Source of the DNA: CAYGGE01 sp966250865
Lineage (GTDB): Bacteria; Patescibacteriota; UBA1384; CAYGGE01
Assembly: GCA_966250865.1 (NCBI GenBank)
Contig: CBINIT010000034.1
Coordinates: 1-10,332, forward strand
DNA length: 10,332 bases
Direction of reading: 5' to 3'
How positions within the stretch are numbered: the stretch's first letter is position 1; each line of letters begins with the position of its first letter. The notes under the pieces were generated by a model. It saw only the letters and a list, made by a program, of their open reading frames with translations. It ran no database searches and was not told where the DNA came from. This document shows, piece after piece, positions 1 through 6,315 of this stretch. The translations under genes were made by a program, and so were the position numbers.

Positions 1-126
1 AAGGATCAAGAGATGCTTTATTATCACAATCCGTCAGGTGATACAAAAAAGAGCCAGGAAGGAGTCGAGATATCATTTAAGGATTTCAAAAGATATTTCG
101 GCAATCGAGGCATTCTTGTTACTTAG
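1..126 (+). CDS. C-terminal end of a protein, possibly a C39-like (papain-fold) peptidase; 5' part outside the window
   Basis: An open frame enters from the left edge and gives 41 residues before a TAG at 124-126. The visible tail contains LYYHNPSG (residues 6-13), then GVEISFKDFKRYF and a final GILVT. In C39-like bacterial peptidase domains a Y-x-D/N-P turn carrying the third catalytic position is followed by an 'S-x-x-x-F-x-x-x-W/F' helix and a closing hydrophobic strand, and this tail has that order. The assignment is therefore plausible but rests on about 40 residues. Codon choice looks like real coding sequence. The gene runs convergently into mreB with only 2 bp between the stop codons. 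No intrinsic terminator is visible after it. Confidence 0.5.
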   Translation, partial: KDQEMLYYHNPSGDTKKSQEGVEISFKDFKRYFGNRGILVT

Positions 127-128
127 GG

Positions 129-1136
129 TTATCTCGACCAAAGCACCGAGCGTTTGAAGGCATCGAGGTTCTCAACGGCGATCAACGTTCCCCTTGAAAC
201 ACAAAGGATTGAGTCTTCGGCAACCTGGCAAGGAACGCCGGTTACCTTGGTAAGCAATGCATCGAGTTGACGAAGCTGCGCTCCTCCGCCGGTAAGAACG
301 ATGCCTTTATCCATCACATCGGCAGCAAGTTCAGGAGGGGTCTTTTGAAGCACGGACTTCACCGCTTGAATCACCTCATTGAGCTCTTCACGGATAGCGA
401 CGACAATGTCTGACGTAGAGACGATAACACTCTCGGGCAGTCCAGTAATCGTATTTGAGCCAGAGACTTCCATCTGGAGCTCTTTCTTAAGGGGCATAGC
501 TGCACCAATTTTTATCTTAATCTCTTCAGCGGTCTGCTCGCCAATTAAGAGGTTATATTTTTTGCGCACATAGTTGGCAATCGCGGCATCAATCTTGATG
601 CCACCTACTCGAACGCTCGTCGCTGCCACAATATCACCGAGCGCAATAACCGCCACCTCGGTCGTCCCACCACCCATGTCGATAATCATATTCCCCGAAG
701 CAGAGGCAATGGGGATGTTAGCACCCAATGCAGCGGCAATGGGCTCTTTGATGATATAGGCATTCTTTGCGCCGGCCTGGAGACAGGCATCAACTACTGC
801 ACGACGCTCCGTTGAAGTAATGCCGGCTGGAACAGCAACCATGACATCGGGGCGGAGCAACCGAACTGGTCCACCAATTTTATTAATAAAATAACGAAGC
901 ATTGCCTCAGTAATGCGGTAGCTTGCGATGACACCGTCACGAAGTGGATGGACGGCAATAATCGACTCTGGCGTTCGACCAAGCATCTCCTTTGCCTCTT
1001 TGCCAATAGCCATGACCTTGTTGTCACTTGCTTCCAGCGCAACGACACAAGGTTCGTTAATGACAATTCCTCTACCGGGAACTGAGACTAAAACATTCGT
1101 TGTACCGAGGTCGACTGCTATTCGTCGGGTAATCAT
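129..1136 (-). CDS. mreB: Rod-shape determining actin-like ATPase, MreB/Mbl family
   Basis: Bacterial actin homologue that polymerises on the inner face of the cytoplasmic membrane and guides the peptidoglycan elongation machinery. The 335 residues match the usual family length. The actin-fold ATPase motifs are present in order: phosphate-1 loop DLGTTN at 9-14, the catalytic-region glutamate in KEPIAAALGA (E131), phosphate-2 loop DMGGGTTE at 153-160, and the adenosine-binding TGGGA at 282-286. The ATG overlaps the murA stop as ATGA (1133-1136), so translation is probably coupled. An AAGGA-type site lies about 9 nt upstream, inside the murA end. No mreC or mreD follows; the gene ends 2 bp from an opposing gene. 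It could equally be called Mbl, since sequence alone does not separate the paralogues. The murA-mreB pair recalls the murAA/mbl neighbourhood of Firmicutes. Confidence 0.95.
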   Translation of the reverse strand: MITRRIAVDLGTTNVLVSVPGRGIVINEPCVVALEASDNKVMAIGKEAKEMLGRTPESIIAVHPLRDGVIASYRITEAMLRYFINKIGGPVRLLRPDVMVAVPAGITSTERRAVVDACLQAGAKNAYIIKEPIAAALGANIPIASASGNMIIDMGGGTTEVAVIALGDIVAATSVRVGGIKIDAAIANYVRKKYNLLIGEQTAEEIKIKIGAAMPLKKELQMEVSGSNTITGLPESVIVSTSDIVVAIREELNEVIQAVKSVLQKTPPELAADVMDKGIVLTGGGAQLRQLDALLTKVTGVPCQVAEDSILCVSRGTLIAVENLDAFKRSVLWSR

Positions 1137-2419
1137 GCGGTTTTTTCCTTTACTTCACCCTCTTCCTCAGTTTCTACCTGGCGAATCTCTGCACCGACTG
1201 AAGTAAGTTTTTCTACCAGTCGTTCGTAGCCACGCTGGATAAGTTCTGCATGCTCAATAGTTGATTCGCCAGACGCTGCAAGGGCGGCTAAAACAAAGGC
1301 AATACCACTACGAAGGTCCGGAGAGGCAATCGTTGCTGCATGGAGTGGTGTCGGGCCGTGGATAATTGCCTGATGTGGGTTGATCAAGTCGATCTTTGCA
1401 CCCATACGAACGAGTGAGTCAACATATTTTAAGCGGTTTTCATACATCCACTCATGGATCATTGTCTCACCGGTCGCCTGCGTTGCCAGAATGGCAAACT
1501 GAGGCTGGAGGTCGGTTGGGAAGCGAGGCCAGAAGCCCACTTGGATCTTGGTTGAGATATGGTTCCCAGCCTTAACCACGACTTCAGTTCCCTGCTGCTC
1601 GACTGAAACACCCATAAGCCGTAACTTGTGAATAATCGGATCGAGATCGGTAGGTGCTTCAGCCAGTCGAAGCTCACCGCCCGTAACCGCAGCAGCAACC
1701 GCAAAGGTTCCTGTTTCAATTTCATCGGCATTAATACGGTGTGTTGCACCCTGAAGGGACGATACACCAGTAATCTTGAGCGTCTGGGTTCCAACGCCTT
1801 CAATCTTTGCACCCATAGCGATGAGCAGCTCACAGAGGTTTACCACATGCGGCTCAGCAGCAGCTGGTCGGATGGTCGTGACCCCTTCAGTTAAGGCGGC
1901 GGCCATCAAGACGTTTTCTGTAGCTGTCACCGAAACTTCATCGAGATAGAGATAGGCGGCATGAAGCACTTCAACCTGTGCGTCGTAATAATCACCGTCA
2001 TGTTCAATCGTTGCCCCCATTCCGCGGAGCGCCTCAAAGTGCGTATCGACAGGTCGCTTGCCGATAAGACAGCCACCTGGATGGGGAATGCGGATCTTTC
2101 CTAAACGGGCTAAAACAGGACCCAACAAGAGAATGGAAGCCCGTAAACGACGCCCCAATAAGTAGCTAATTTCAGTTTTATTAAGACCATCGCCCGAGAT
2201 TTCCCAGGTATGAGCGTCAATCTGTTGGACTGAAGCGCCAAGGGAACGAATAATCTCAGCTAACGCATGAACATCCCGGATATCGGGAACGTTCGTCAGT
2301 CGAGTAGGGGTATCAGCTAAGAGAGCCGCACACATCGCTGGCAAAGCCGCATTTTTACTTCCTGAAATCTTAACAGCACCTCTTAACTGTCGTCCACCGC
2401 TAACGATAAAACGTGTCAT
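1133..2419 (-). CDS. murA: UDP-N-acetylglucosamine 1-carboxyvinyltransferase (MurA)
   Basis: Cytoplasmic enzyme of the first committed step of peptidoglycan synthesis: transfer of enolpyruvate from PEP to UDP-GlcNAc. The 428 residues are a full-length EPT-fold protein. Visible active-site elements are SGSKNAALP (K22, N23), the flexible loop PGGCLIG with the cysteine at 117 (the fosfomycin target; lineages with Asp here are resistant), KRPVD at 121-125, FPTDLQ with the proposed general base D303, YENR at 326-329, DLRSG (R370) and QRGYE (R399). The residue before FPTD is Arg (W-P-R-F-P-T-D), where many homologues have a small residue. The C-terminal 12 residues are Glu/Lys-rich. It is the first gene of a two-gene operon with mreB (4-bp overlap). 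A promoter candidate predicts a 17-nt leader. The leader is purine-rich, with GAGAGG only 3 nt from ATG, so the Shine-Dalgarno is not ideal. Confidence 0.97.
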   Translation of the reverse strand: MTRFIVSGGRQLRGAVKISGSKNAALPAMCAALLADTPTRLTNVPDIRDVHALAEIIRSLGASVQQIDAHTWEISGDGLNKTEISYLLGRRLRASILLLGPVLARLGKIRIPHPGGCLIGKRPVDTHFEALRGMGATIEHDGDYYDAQVEVLHAAYLYLDEVSVTATENVLMAAALTEGVTTIRPAAAEPHVVNLCELLIAMGAKIEGVGTQTLKITGVSSLQGATHRINADEIETGTFAVAAAVTGGELRLAEAPTDLDPIIHKLRLMGVSVEQQGTEVVVKAGNHISTKIQVGFWPRFPTDLQPQFAILATQATGETMIHEWMYENRLKYVDSLVRMGAKIDLINPHQAIIHGPTPLHAATIASPDLRSGIAFVLAALAASGESTIEHAELIQRGYERLVEKLTSVGAEIRQVETEEEGEVKEKTA

Positions 2420-2442
2420 AAACCTCTCTTTCTTCCTTCCAC

Positions 2443-2471
2443 ATTGTAGCGTAGCCCCCTACCAAGAACAA
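2443..2471 (-). promoter_or_regulatory. Promoter candidate for murA-mreB
   Basis: Read on the minus strand: TTGTTC (2466-2471), a 17-bp spacer, then TACAAT (2443-2448). The -10 is one base off consensus and the -35 matches only its TTG. Predicted start is near 2436, giving a 17-nt leader. It lies back to back with the PEGA-gene promoter. Confidence 0.6.
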
Positions 2472-2481
2472 CCCCAATGCG

Positions 2482-2510
2482 TTGGCGAGATGCCTAGTCT
2501 GCGTTACAAT
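2482..2510 (+). promoter_or_regulatory. Promoter of the PEGA-domain gene, predicting a leaderless mRNA
   Basis: TTGGCG (2482-2487), 17-bp spacer, TACAAT (2505-2510). Counting -7 as 2510 places +1 at 2517, the A of an in-frame ATG. The longer reading frame starting at 2490 would begin inside this promoter, so the position of the promoter decides the start codon. There is no Shine-Dalgarno before 2517. Confidence 0.65.
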
Positions 2511-2516
2511 ACGAGT

Positions 2517-3203
2517 ATGCAGTATCAACCCCGTAGACTCTGGCTTGTTCCGTATTGGTTTTTTTTGACTACCAGTTTTTGTATCGTAGGCTTCCTTCTC
2601 TTAACTGCAGCCATGGGCTATCGCTACAACCCTGAATATCGCCGCTGGCAAAAAACGAGCATGCTCGTACTCGATATTGATCCGAAGAATAGCACGATCA
2701 AGCTCGACGGAATAGCATATGCTATTAATGGTCCTGACCGGTTGACGAATATACTTCCTGGCAGTTATGACATTGAAATAACGAAAGAGGGCTATATTCC
2801 GTGGCAAAAACGGATCGCCCTTCACTCAGGACTTGTTGAAGAACTTGAACCGATTACTCTGTTCTATGATACACCTATCGAGATGCCAAGTAGTACCAAT
2901 GACCGAGTATTAATTGAACAATACATCCCTGACACAAGAGTACGGATCATTGATGGTGAACTACGCTATGGGACACAACTGATTACCCGATTCGCCGAAG
3001 CACCAACAAGTGCGACCCTGCTCCCAACTGGCAACCATGCAGCGTATATTAAAAATGATGAGGTCCATATTATTGAATTAACTGGCAATAACGATCAGGT
3101 TGTTTATCGCCGATCGACAACTAGCCCCACACCAGTTATAGCGAGAGGCAACGAGCTTATTTTCCAGGATGAGGGAGTCGTTCGAGTACTTCGAATTCGT
3201 TAG
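2517..3203 (+). CDS. Membrane-anchored PEGA-domain protein
   Basis: Predicted 228-residue protein with one N-terminal membrane helix (about 11-33, after basic RR at 6-7), so the bulk is probably outside the membrane. Residues about 49-115 form a PEGA domain, a small beta-sandwich common in surface and wall-associated proteins: the pattern is L-x-I-D-P then I-x-L-D-G, then LPGSYDIEITKEGYIPWQK and a closing strand. Residues 120-228 are beta-rich with short repeats resembling the first blades of a beta-propeller, but too short for a full one. The start at 2517 is chosen over 2490 because the upstream ATG lies within the predicted promoter. The gene is divergent from murA, convergent with the sortase (3-bp gap), and ends at a strong terminator inside the sortase gene. 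Exact function is unknown; a surface or wall role is inferred from family and neighbours. Confidence 0.8.
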   Translation: MQYQPRRLWLVPYWFFLTTSFCIVGFLLLTAAMGYRYNPEYRRWQKTSMLVLDIDPKNSTIKLDGIAYAINGPDRLTNILPGSYDIEITKEGYIPWQKRIALHSGLVEELEPITLFYDTPIEMPSSTNDRVLIEQYIPDTRVRIIDGELRYGTQLITRFAEAPTSATLLPTGNHAAYIKNDEVHIIELTGNNDQVVYRRSTTSPTPVIARGNELIFQDEGVVRVLRIR

Positions 3204-3206
3204 AGT

Positions 3207-4022
3207 TTAGCGAACTGCGTAGATTAAGGACTCAGCCGGGGATGACGGCTGTTTTTTTGTCAGTGAGGTCGGTGAGATAAGTTGAGCTGTAACAACTCGA
3301 CGCAAAAGGTTAGTCCCTACTGGCGTACAAGTCATTAAACTCAGTGTTGCATAATCAGTACGATTTAGCACTGAGGTTTCACTCGGCTTCACTACCTTCT
3401 GCCCAGACACCTTATATGTGTACACTTGATTATCATACTTAATATAAATAGTATCGCCTACAACAAGCCGATCAAGCAAGGCAAAAATAGTCTTATATGA
3501 TCCTTTTTCCCACCAATAGTTCGATGAGTGACCGGTCAAGAAAACATTACCAACCTGGTCAGGCAGGGCTGTTTGAGGGTATCGCACAACACCACGCTGT
3601 AAGGCGGTTAAGATATCCTTCGTGACATCACCAGTCGAGGTAACGTCCCAAAGAACTGGGGCTTTTACGCCGATCTTGGGAATCCAGATCGTGTTATTCG
3701 CCATGAAGGAGGGGTCAGTAGACTGACCTGGCTGGGGCAAGATCTTCGGCTCTGCAGAGGGAGCAATGGCCGTTGGCATAGACGAAGGGCTAGCTATCGG
3801 CGTTACTGAAATAGGGGTAGCTATATTGGCTGTTTTAATATCGTTCTCCCACCAATAGCGAAGCTGCTGATTAAGCGCCGGCGCATTGAGGAGAAAGAAA
3901 AAGCCAAAAACAACTAAAAAAACAGCAGAAACAACCTGCCACGAAGGGAGTCGTCGCTTTCGCTGCTCTTCATGGAACAGCTGATGGATACTGGCTGAAT
4001 CAATATATGGTTTTTTTGGCAT
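3207..4022 (-). CDS. Sortase family transpeptidase (class D/E-like), membrane anchored
   Basis: Cysteine transpeptidase that cleaves a sorting signal on secreted proteins and joins them to cell-wall peptide or to each other. The 271 residues start with a basic cytosolic stretch (RKRR, 21-24), a membrane helix at about 30-47, a Pro/Ser/Thr/Ala-rich linker (about 66-105) and the sortase beta-barrel from about 110 to 250. The catalytic triad is visible: His165 in LTGHSS, Cys232 in LMTCTPVGT, and Arg241 nine residues later in LLRRVV. The TC-x-P-x-G-T pattern fits class D/E/F-like sortases rather than SrtA. No LPxTG substrate gene is in the window. The last ~15 residues lie beyond the conserved fold, and their codons also encode the terminator of the opposing PEGA gene. 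Its own promoter is at 4070-4098; the start has a weak AAGG site 7 nt upstream. Confidence 0.92.
   Translation of the reverse strand: MPKKPYIDSASIHQLFHEEQRKRRLPSWQVVSAVFLVVFGFFFLLNAPALNQQLRYWWENDIKTANIATPISVTPIASPSSMPTAIAPSAEPKILPQPGQSTDPSFMANNTIWIPKIGVKAPVLWDVTSTGDVTKDILTALQRGVVRYPQTALPDQVGNVFLTGHSSNYWWEKGSYKTIFALLDRLVVGDTIYIKYDNQVYTYKVSGQKVVKPSETSVLNRTDYATLSLMTCTPVGTNLLRRVVTAQLISPTSLTKKQPSSPAESLIYAVR
3233..3258 (+). terminator. Intrinsic terminator of the PEGA-domain gene, inside the sortase coding region
   Basis: Perfect 6-bp stem CAGCCG (3233-3238) / CGGCTG (3246-3251) with a 7-nt loop, followed directly by seven T (3252-3258). It starts 30 bp after the PEGA stop codon and reads through sortase codons for about residues 255-263 on the other strand. 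Confidence 0.9.
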
Positions 4023-4041
4023 AGCGTTACCTTATATTAGC

Positions 4042-4060
4042 CCTCGCCTATTCGACGAGG
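4042..4060 (-). other. Small hairpin in the sortase mRNA leader
   Basis: On the minus strand CCTCG (4056-4060) and CGAGG (4042-4046) enclose a 9-nt loop within the predicted 41-nt leader of the sortase mRNA. The stem is 5 bp, GC-rich, and about 20 nt upstream of the start codon. A role in translation is possible but not shown. Confidence 0.3.
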
Positions 4061-4069
4061 AAACGTTGT

Positions 4070-4098
4070 ACTATATCATAATATAGGAGAAAAGTCAA
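4070..4098 (-). promoter_or_regulatory. Promoter of the sortase gene (extended -10)
   Basis: On the minus strand TTGACT (4093-4098), a 17-bp spacer, then TATAGT (4070-4075) preceded by TGA, an extended -10 element. Both boxes match consensus at 5 of 6 positions. Predicted start is near 4063, giving a 41-nt leader. Confidence 0.8.
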
Positions 4099-4118
4099 GC
4101 CAACCTGGGAGAATGTAC

Positions 4119-4140
4119 AAAAAAATCACGTTAACCGTGA
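4119..4140 (-). terminator. Terminator of the tRNA-Leu gene
   Basis: On the minus strand TCACG (4136-4140), a 5-nt loop and CGTGA (4126-4130), then seven T (4119-4125). It starts 8 nt after the encoded CCA end of the tRNA and lies before the sortase -35 box, separating the two transcripts. Confidence 0.8.
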
Positions 4141-4148
4141 ATTAATCT

Positions 4149-4234
4149 TGGTGCCGCGGAGAGGAGTCGAACCTCCACGTCCTTGCGAACAGTGGATTTT
4201 GAGTCCACCGCGTCTGCCATTCCGCCACCGCGGC
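4149..4234 (-). tRNA. tRNA-Leu, anticodon CAA
   Basis: An 86-nt class II tRNA including an encoded CCA (4149-4151). The acceptor stem is GCCGCGG/CCGCGGC (4228-4234 with 4153-4159), with discriminator A. The anticodon stem GTGGA/TCCAC encloses CTCAAAA, giving anticodon CAA for the UUG codon. A 15-nt variable arm can form a 4-bp stem, as expected for leucine tRNA. The T-arm is closed by four standard pairs and one G-U. It is a single-gene unit with its own promoter and terminator. Confidence 0.97.
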
Positions 4235-4249
4235 CCAAAAAGTATCCTG

Positions 4250-4278
4250 ATTATACCTGGTTTATGCGTGTCTGTCCA
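4250..4278 (-). promoter_or_regulatory. Promoter of tRNA-Leu
   Basis: On the minus strand TGGACA (4273-4278), a 17-bp spacer, and a perfect TATAAT (4250-4255). Predicted start is near 4243, about 9 nt before the mature 5' end. This is close to consensus, as expected for a stable RNA gene. Confidence 0.85.
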
Positions 4279-4298
4279 GGGAGAAGAAGTCGAATATC

Positions 4299-4332
4299 TT
4301 CAAGGGCTTATTCGACTACGCTATACTATAAT
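4299..4332 (+). promoter_or_regulatory. Promoter candidate for the PAP2 gene
   Basis: Two overlapping -10 candidates are present: TATACT (4322-4327), which has a weak TTCAAG at 17 bp (4299-4304), and a perfect TATAAT (4327-4332) without a good -35. Either gives a leader of about 14-19 nt holding the AAGGA ribosome site. Which is used cannot be told from sequence. Confidence 0.5.
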
Positions 4333-4352
4333 GGTTACTAAAAAGGAAACAC

Positions 4353-4985
4353 ATGACATACCAAAAAAACACGAAAGAGCGGTCACCACTTCTTCTGCCG
4401 GCACTATTCGTTTTTCTTGCTGCCTGGCTTAATTTTCAAAATAGCAACTTGATTCAAGTCTACTTCCCTCATCGCACACCGATTATTGATACGCTGTTTC
4501 TCATAACTCCAGAGGTTATGTGGACACAATACCTTACTGATCTCGCCAATATCACAAGCTGTATCTTGCTTGGTATCTACATATTTCGAGGTAGGCAGCA
4601 TCACCTGCCCTTCACGCTAACCGTTATAGGTTTTGGCTACTTTCTGCGTAGCCTCATCATTCTCCTGAATCCATTTGGTGGCCCGTTGGGGAATATTGCC
4701 CACTACGGCCTAACTACCATCGAACAGCATGGCCAATTCCCTTCCGGCCATACGTTAATTGTTGTCTTAGCCTATTATTTGATTGCTAAAAGCGAGGCGC
4801 CTTTATTAAAAAAACTCGCCTTGATCAGCGTGTGGATTGAAGTAGTCTCTCTCATCCTCTCTCGAGGACATTGGTCGGTGGATGTCGTGGGCGGCTTTCT
4901 GCTTGCCTACTTTGCGTACCACTTTATAAAAGAGCACTATCGTGAAGGTCGGGCAACCCTAGTGCTGGCTAAGGGTGAGCAATAG
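4353..4985 (+). CDS. PAP2-superfamily membrane phosphatase or lipid headgroup transferase (PAP2_C / sphingomyelin-synthase-like)
   Basis: A 210-residue protein with about six hydrophobic segments (near 12-27, 64-79, 86-106, 134-146, 153-170, 178-192). Catalytic residues of the PAP2 superfamily are visible: PSGHT with H133, and SRGHWSVD with R171, H173 and D177. In classical PAP2 enzymes the third motif is SR-x5-H-x3-D. Here Arg and His are only two apart, as in the H-Y-T-x-D motif of sphingomyelin-synthase-related proteins. FLRSLIILLNPFGGP (97-111) resembles the second conserved block of that group. The reaction is probably hydrolysis or exchange of a phospho headgroup on a membrane lipid; the substrate is unknown. 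AAGGA stands 7 nt before the ATG. The 3' end overlaps the convergent 103-aa gene by 17 bp. No clear terminator was seen. Confidence 0.8.
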   Translation: MTYQKNTKERSPLLLPALFVFLAAWLNFQNSNLIQVYFPHRTPIIDTLFLITPEVMWTQYLTDLANITSCILLGIYIFRGRQHHLPFTLTVIGFGYFLRSLIILLNPFGGPLGNIAHYGLTTIEQHGQFPSGHTLIVVLAYYLIAKSEAPLLKKLALISVWIEVVSLILSRGHWSVDVVGGFLLAYFAYHFIKEHYREGRATLVLAKGEQ

Positions 4986-5280
4986 TCTGTTCAAGGGTGT
5001 CGATAAAATCGGTCAAGTATCGACTAGCTGAAGCCTCAAGTGCGCTAGCATATGCTTCATCAGTAAATGAAGCAACATATTTCCGCTTCTGCTCCGGGCT
5101 ATACTCTGCTAACTGAGCTAAATCGTCACCTCGATATTTTGCTAAACTCCAGATAGCCCCCAGCTCAATTTGGCTGGTGAGTCGCGAAAGAAGCTGCTGA
5201 ACCTGGGTATCGGTAAATTTGCAGTCACGCAATAGCTGAATGACGGGAGATGCCGCTACATAGGCTTCAGCCGTACTCAT
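4969..5280 (-). CDS. Uncharacterised 103-residue helical protein
   Basis: I do not recognise this family. The product is predicted soluble and mostly alpha-helical, with no signal peptide or membrane segment and a single Cys (residue 20). It is rich in Ala, Gln, Glu and Ser. The start is well supported: a perfect AGGAGG lies 6 nt before the ATG, and that ATG overlaps the stop of the upstream 177-aa gene as ATGA (5277-5280), so the two proteins are probably made in step. The 3' end overlaps the PAP2 gene by 17 bp on the opposite strand. It is the last gene of the flavodoxin operon. Confidence 0.75.
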   Translation of the reverse strand: MSTAEAYVAASPVIQLLRDCKFTDTQVQQLLSRLTSQIELGAIWSLAKYRGDDLAQLAEYSPEQKRKYVASFTDEAYASALEASASRYLTDFIDTLEQTIAHP

Positions 5281-5810
5281 ACCGTACCTCCTGCTGGCAT
5301 AGGTTCAGCAGCCGGAATATCCCATGTTCCAAATTGCCGTCTCGCGTGCTGGCTGAGCTTGCTAGCCTTTTCTTGCATTTTCTGGTAACGTTCTTTTGCC
5401 CGTTCATAATACGGCGTGCCAACGCGGATCAATGTCGGCATAGCCAGTTTTATTGCTAAACCAGCAAGGTCATCGGCGCCGCCAAGGATTAAGCTCTGGA
5501 AATCACCTGGACCGAATATCATCTGAATTTGGTCTTGGGGCATCGTGCTAAGCGTAGGAATCAGTTGATCCCGAGTGTACTCCTTAGCCCTTGAGGCCAT
5601 AAGCATCGTCCACTCTTTTGCCTGCTGTTTGTCGGTAGCAAACTCAATTGCTTGCTGTTCATATTGGGCAAGGCGACGATCGAGCGCCGTAAATACTCGT
5701 TGCGTTCTCTCGAGCACAGACTCAGAGCTGTCCTGATGTTCTGGCTGCCCGGTTATGGGTGCACGCCACTCGCTTTGTCCATCTCGACTGTCGTGAGCAA
5801 TCTCGCTCAT
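5277..5810 (-). CDS. Uncharacterised 177-residue protein, second gene of the flavodoxin operon
   Basis: I do not recognise this family. The first 30 residues are polar and probably disordered. Residues about 32-75 and 132-165 are charged, Gln/Arg/Lys-rich helices that could form coiled coils. Between them is a less polar segment (about 95-128) with GPGDFQSLILGGADDLAGLAIKL. There is no signal peptide, and the hydrophobic part is too short for a convincing membrane helix. An AAGG-type site sits 5-8 nt before the ATG. It starts 21 bp after the flavodoxin stop and overlaps the 103-aa gene by 4 bp, so all three genes are probably one transcript. Confidence 0.75.
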   Translation of the reverse strand: MSEIAHDSRDGQSEWRAPITGQPEHQDSSESVLERTQRVFTALDRRLAQYEQQAIEFATDKQQAKEWTMLMASRAKEYTRDQLIPTLSTMPQDQIQMIFGPGDFQSLILGGADDLAGLAIKLAMPTLIRVGTPYYERAKERYQKMQEKASKLSQHARRQFGTWDIPAAEPMPAGGTV

Positions 5811-5831
5811 CCCCCGCCTTCTTTTCCTTTG

Positions 5832-6296
5832 TTATGAGTTCGTATGATATTTATTAAGAAAGTTTTTTGCCCAAACGGTAAGGTTGCTCATCACCTCTTT
5901 GTCGGCAAAACCATCGATGGTGAAGAAGTCTGGGTCAACATTGCCATTGCAAAATTTTATATCAGCTTCCATGAGCGGTAAGGCGCCACAGAACTCAGGA
6001 TAGGCTGAGTCGCCGATCCCCAACAAAGCGAAGTGACAATGGGACAGATCCGGTCGATCATCAGTCAATCTAGCAAGAAACTCTTCACCGTCTGGGCTTG
6101 AGATACCATGGTCCCAAGTTGAACCACCAAAAATGATGAGCCGGTAGTCGGCAAGGGCAGCAGGCTCAATGTCACGAACATTCACAAGATCAAACTGATA
6201 GTTAGGCAGTTCCTGCATCAACAACCCATGAAGATCGGTAGCAATACCCATGGTCATGCCTGTCTGACTGGCGTAGAGAATAAGAATCTTTTCCAT
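5832..6296 (-). CDS. Flavodoxin (short-chain type)
   Basis: Small cytoplasmic FMN protein that carries single electrons between a reductase and a partner enzyme, usually as a substitute for ferredoxin. With the start at 6296 the protein has 154 residues. It shows the phosphate-binding loop SQTGMT (10-15), the first isoalloxazine loop GGSTWDHG with W61, and the second loop GIGDSAYPEFCGA (93-105) with Y99. These match FldA-type flavodoxins rather than the flavodoxin domain of a larger enzyme. The 6296 ATG has GAGGTGA immediately upstream. An earlier in-frame ATG at 6320 lies inside the predicted -10 box and so should not be in the mRNA. Downstream genes encode two orphan proteins. No reductase or obvious redox partner is in the window. 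Confidence 0.93.
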   Translation of the reverse strand: MEKILILYASQTGMTMGIATDLHGLLMQELPNYQFDLVNVRDIEPAALADYRLIIFGGSTWDHGISSPDGEEFLARLTDDRPDLSHCHFALLGIGDSAYPEFCGALPLMEADIKFCNGNVDPDFFTIDGFADKEVMSNLTVWAKNFLNKYHTNS

Positions 6297-6315
6297 AATC
6301 ACCTCATCACCTGAA

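Noticed and set aside
2490..2516. Nine extra N-terminal residues for the PEGA protein (start at 2490)
   Set aside because: That ATG lies inside the predicted promoter, upstream of +1, and has no ribosome site.
4148..4432. 94-residue plus-strand open frame beginning VPRRGVEPP
   Set aside because: It is the antisense of the tRNA-Leu gene, a well-known false protein arising from tRNA T-arm sequence, and it then runs over the PAP2 start in another frame.
5054..5073. GCTTCAT/ATGAAGC inverted repeat as a terminator for the PAP2 gene
   Set aside because: The 7-bp stem is perfect but is AT-rich, has no T-run behind it, and lies in coding sequence of the 103-aa gene about 70 bp past the PAP2 stop. 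Chance is the simpler reading.
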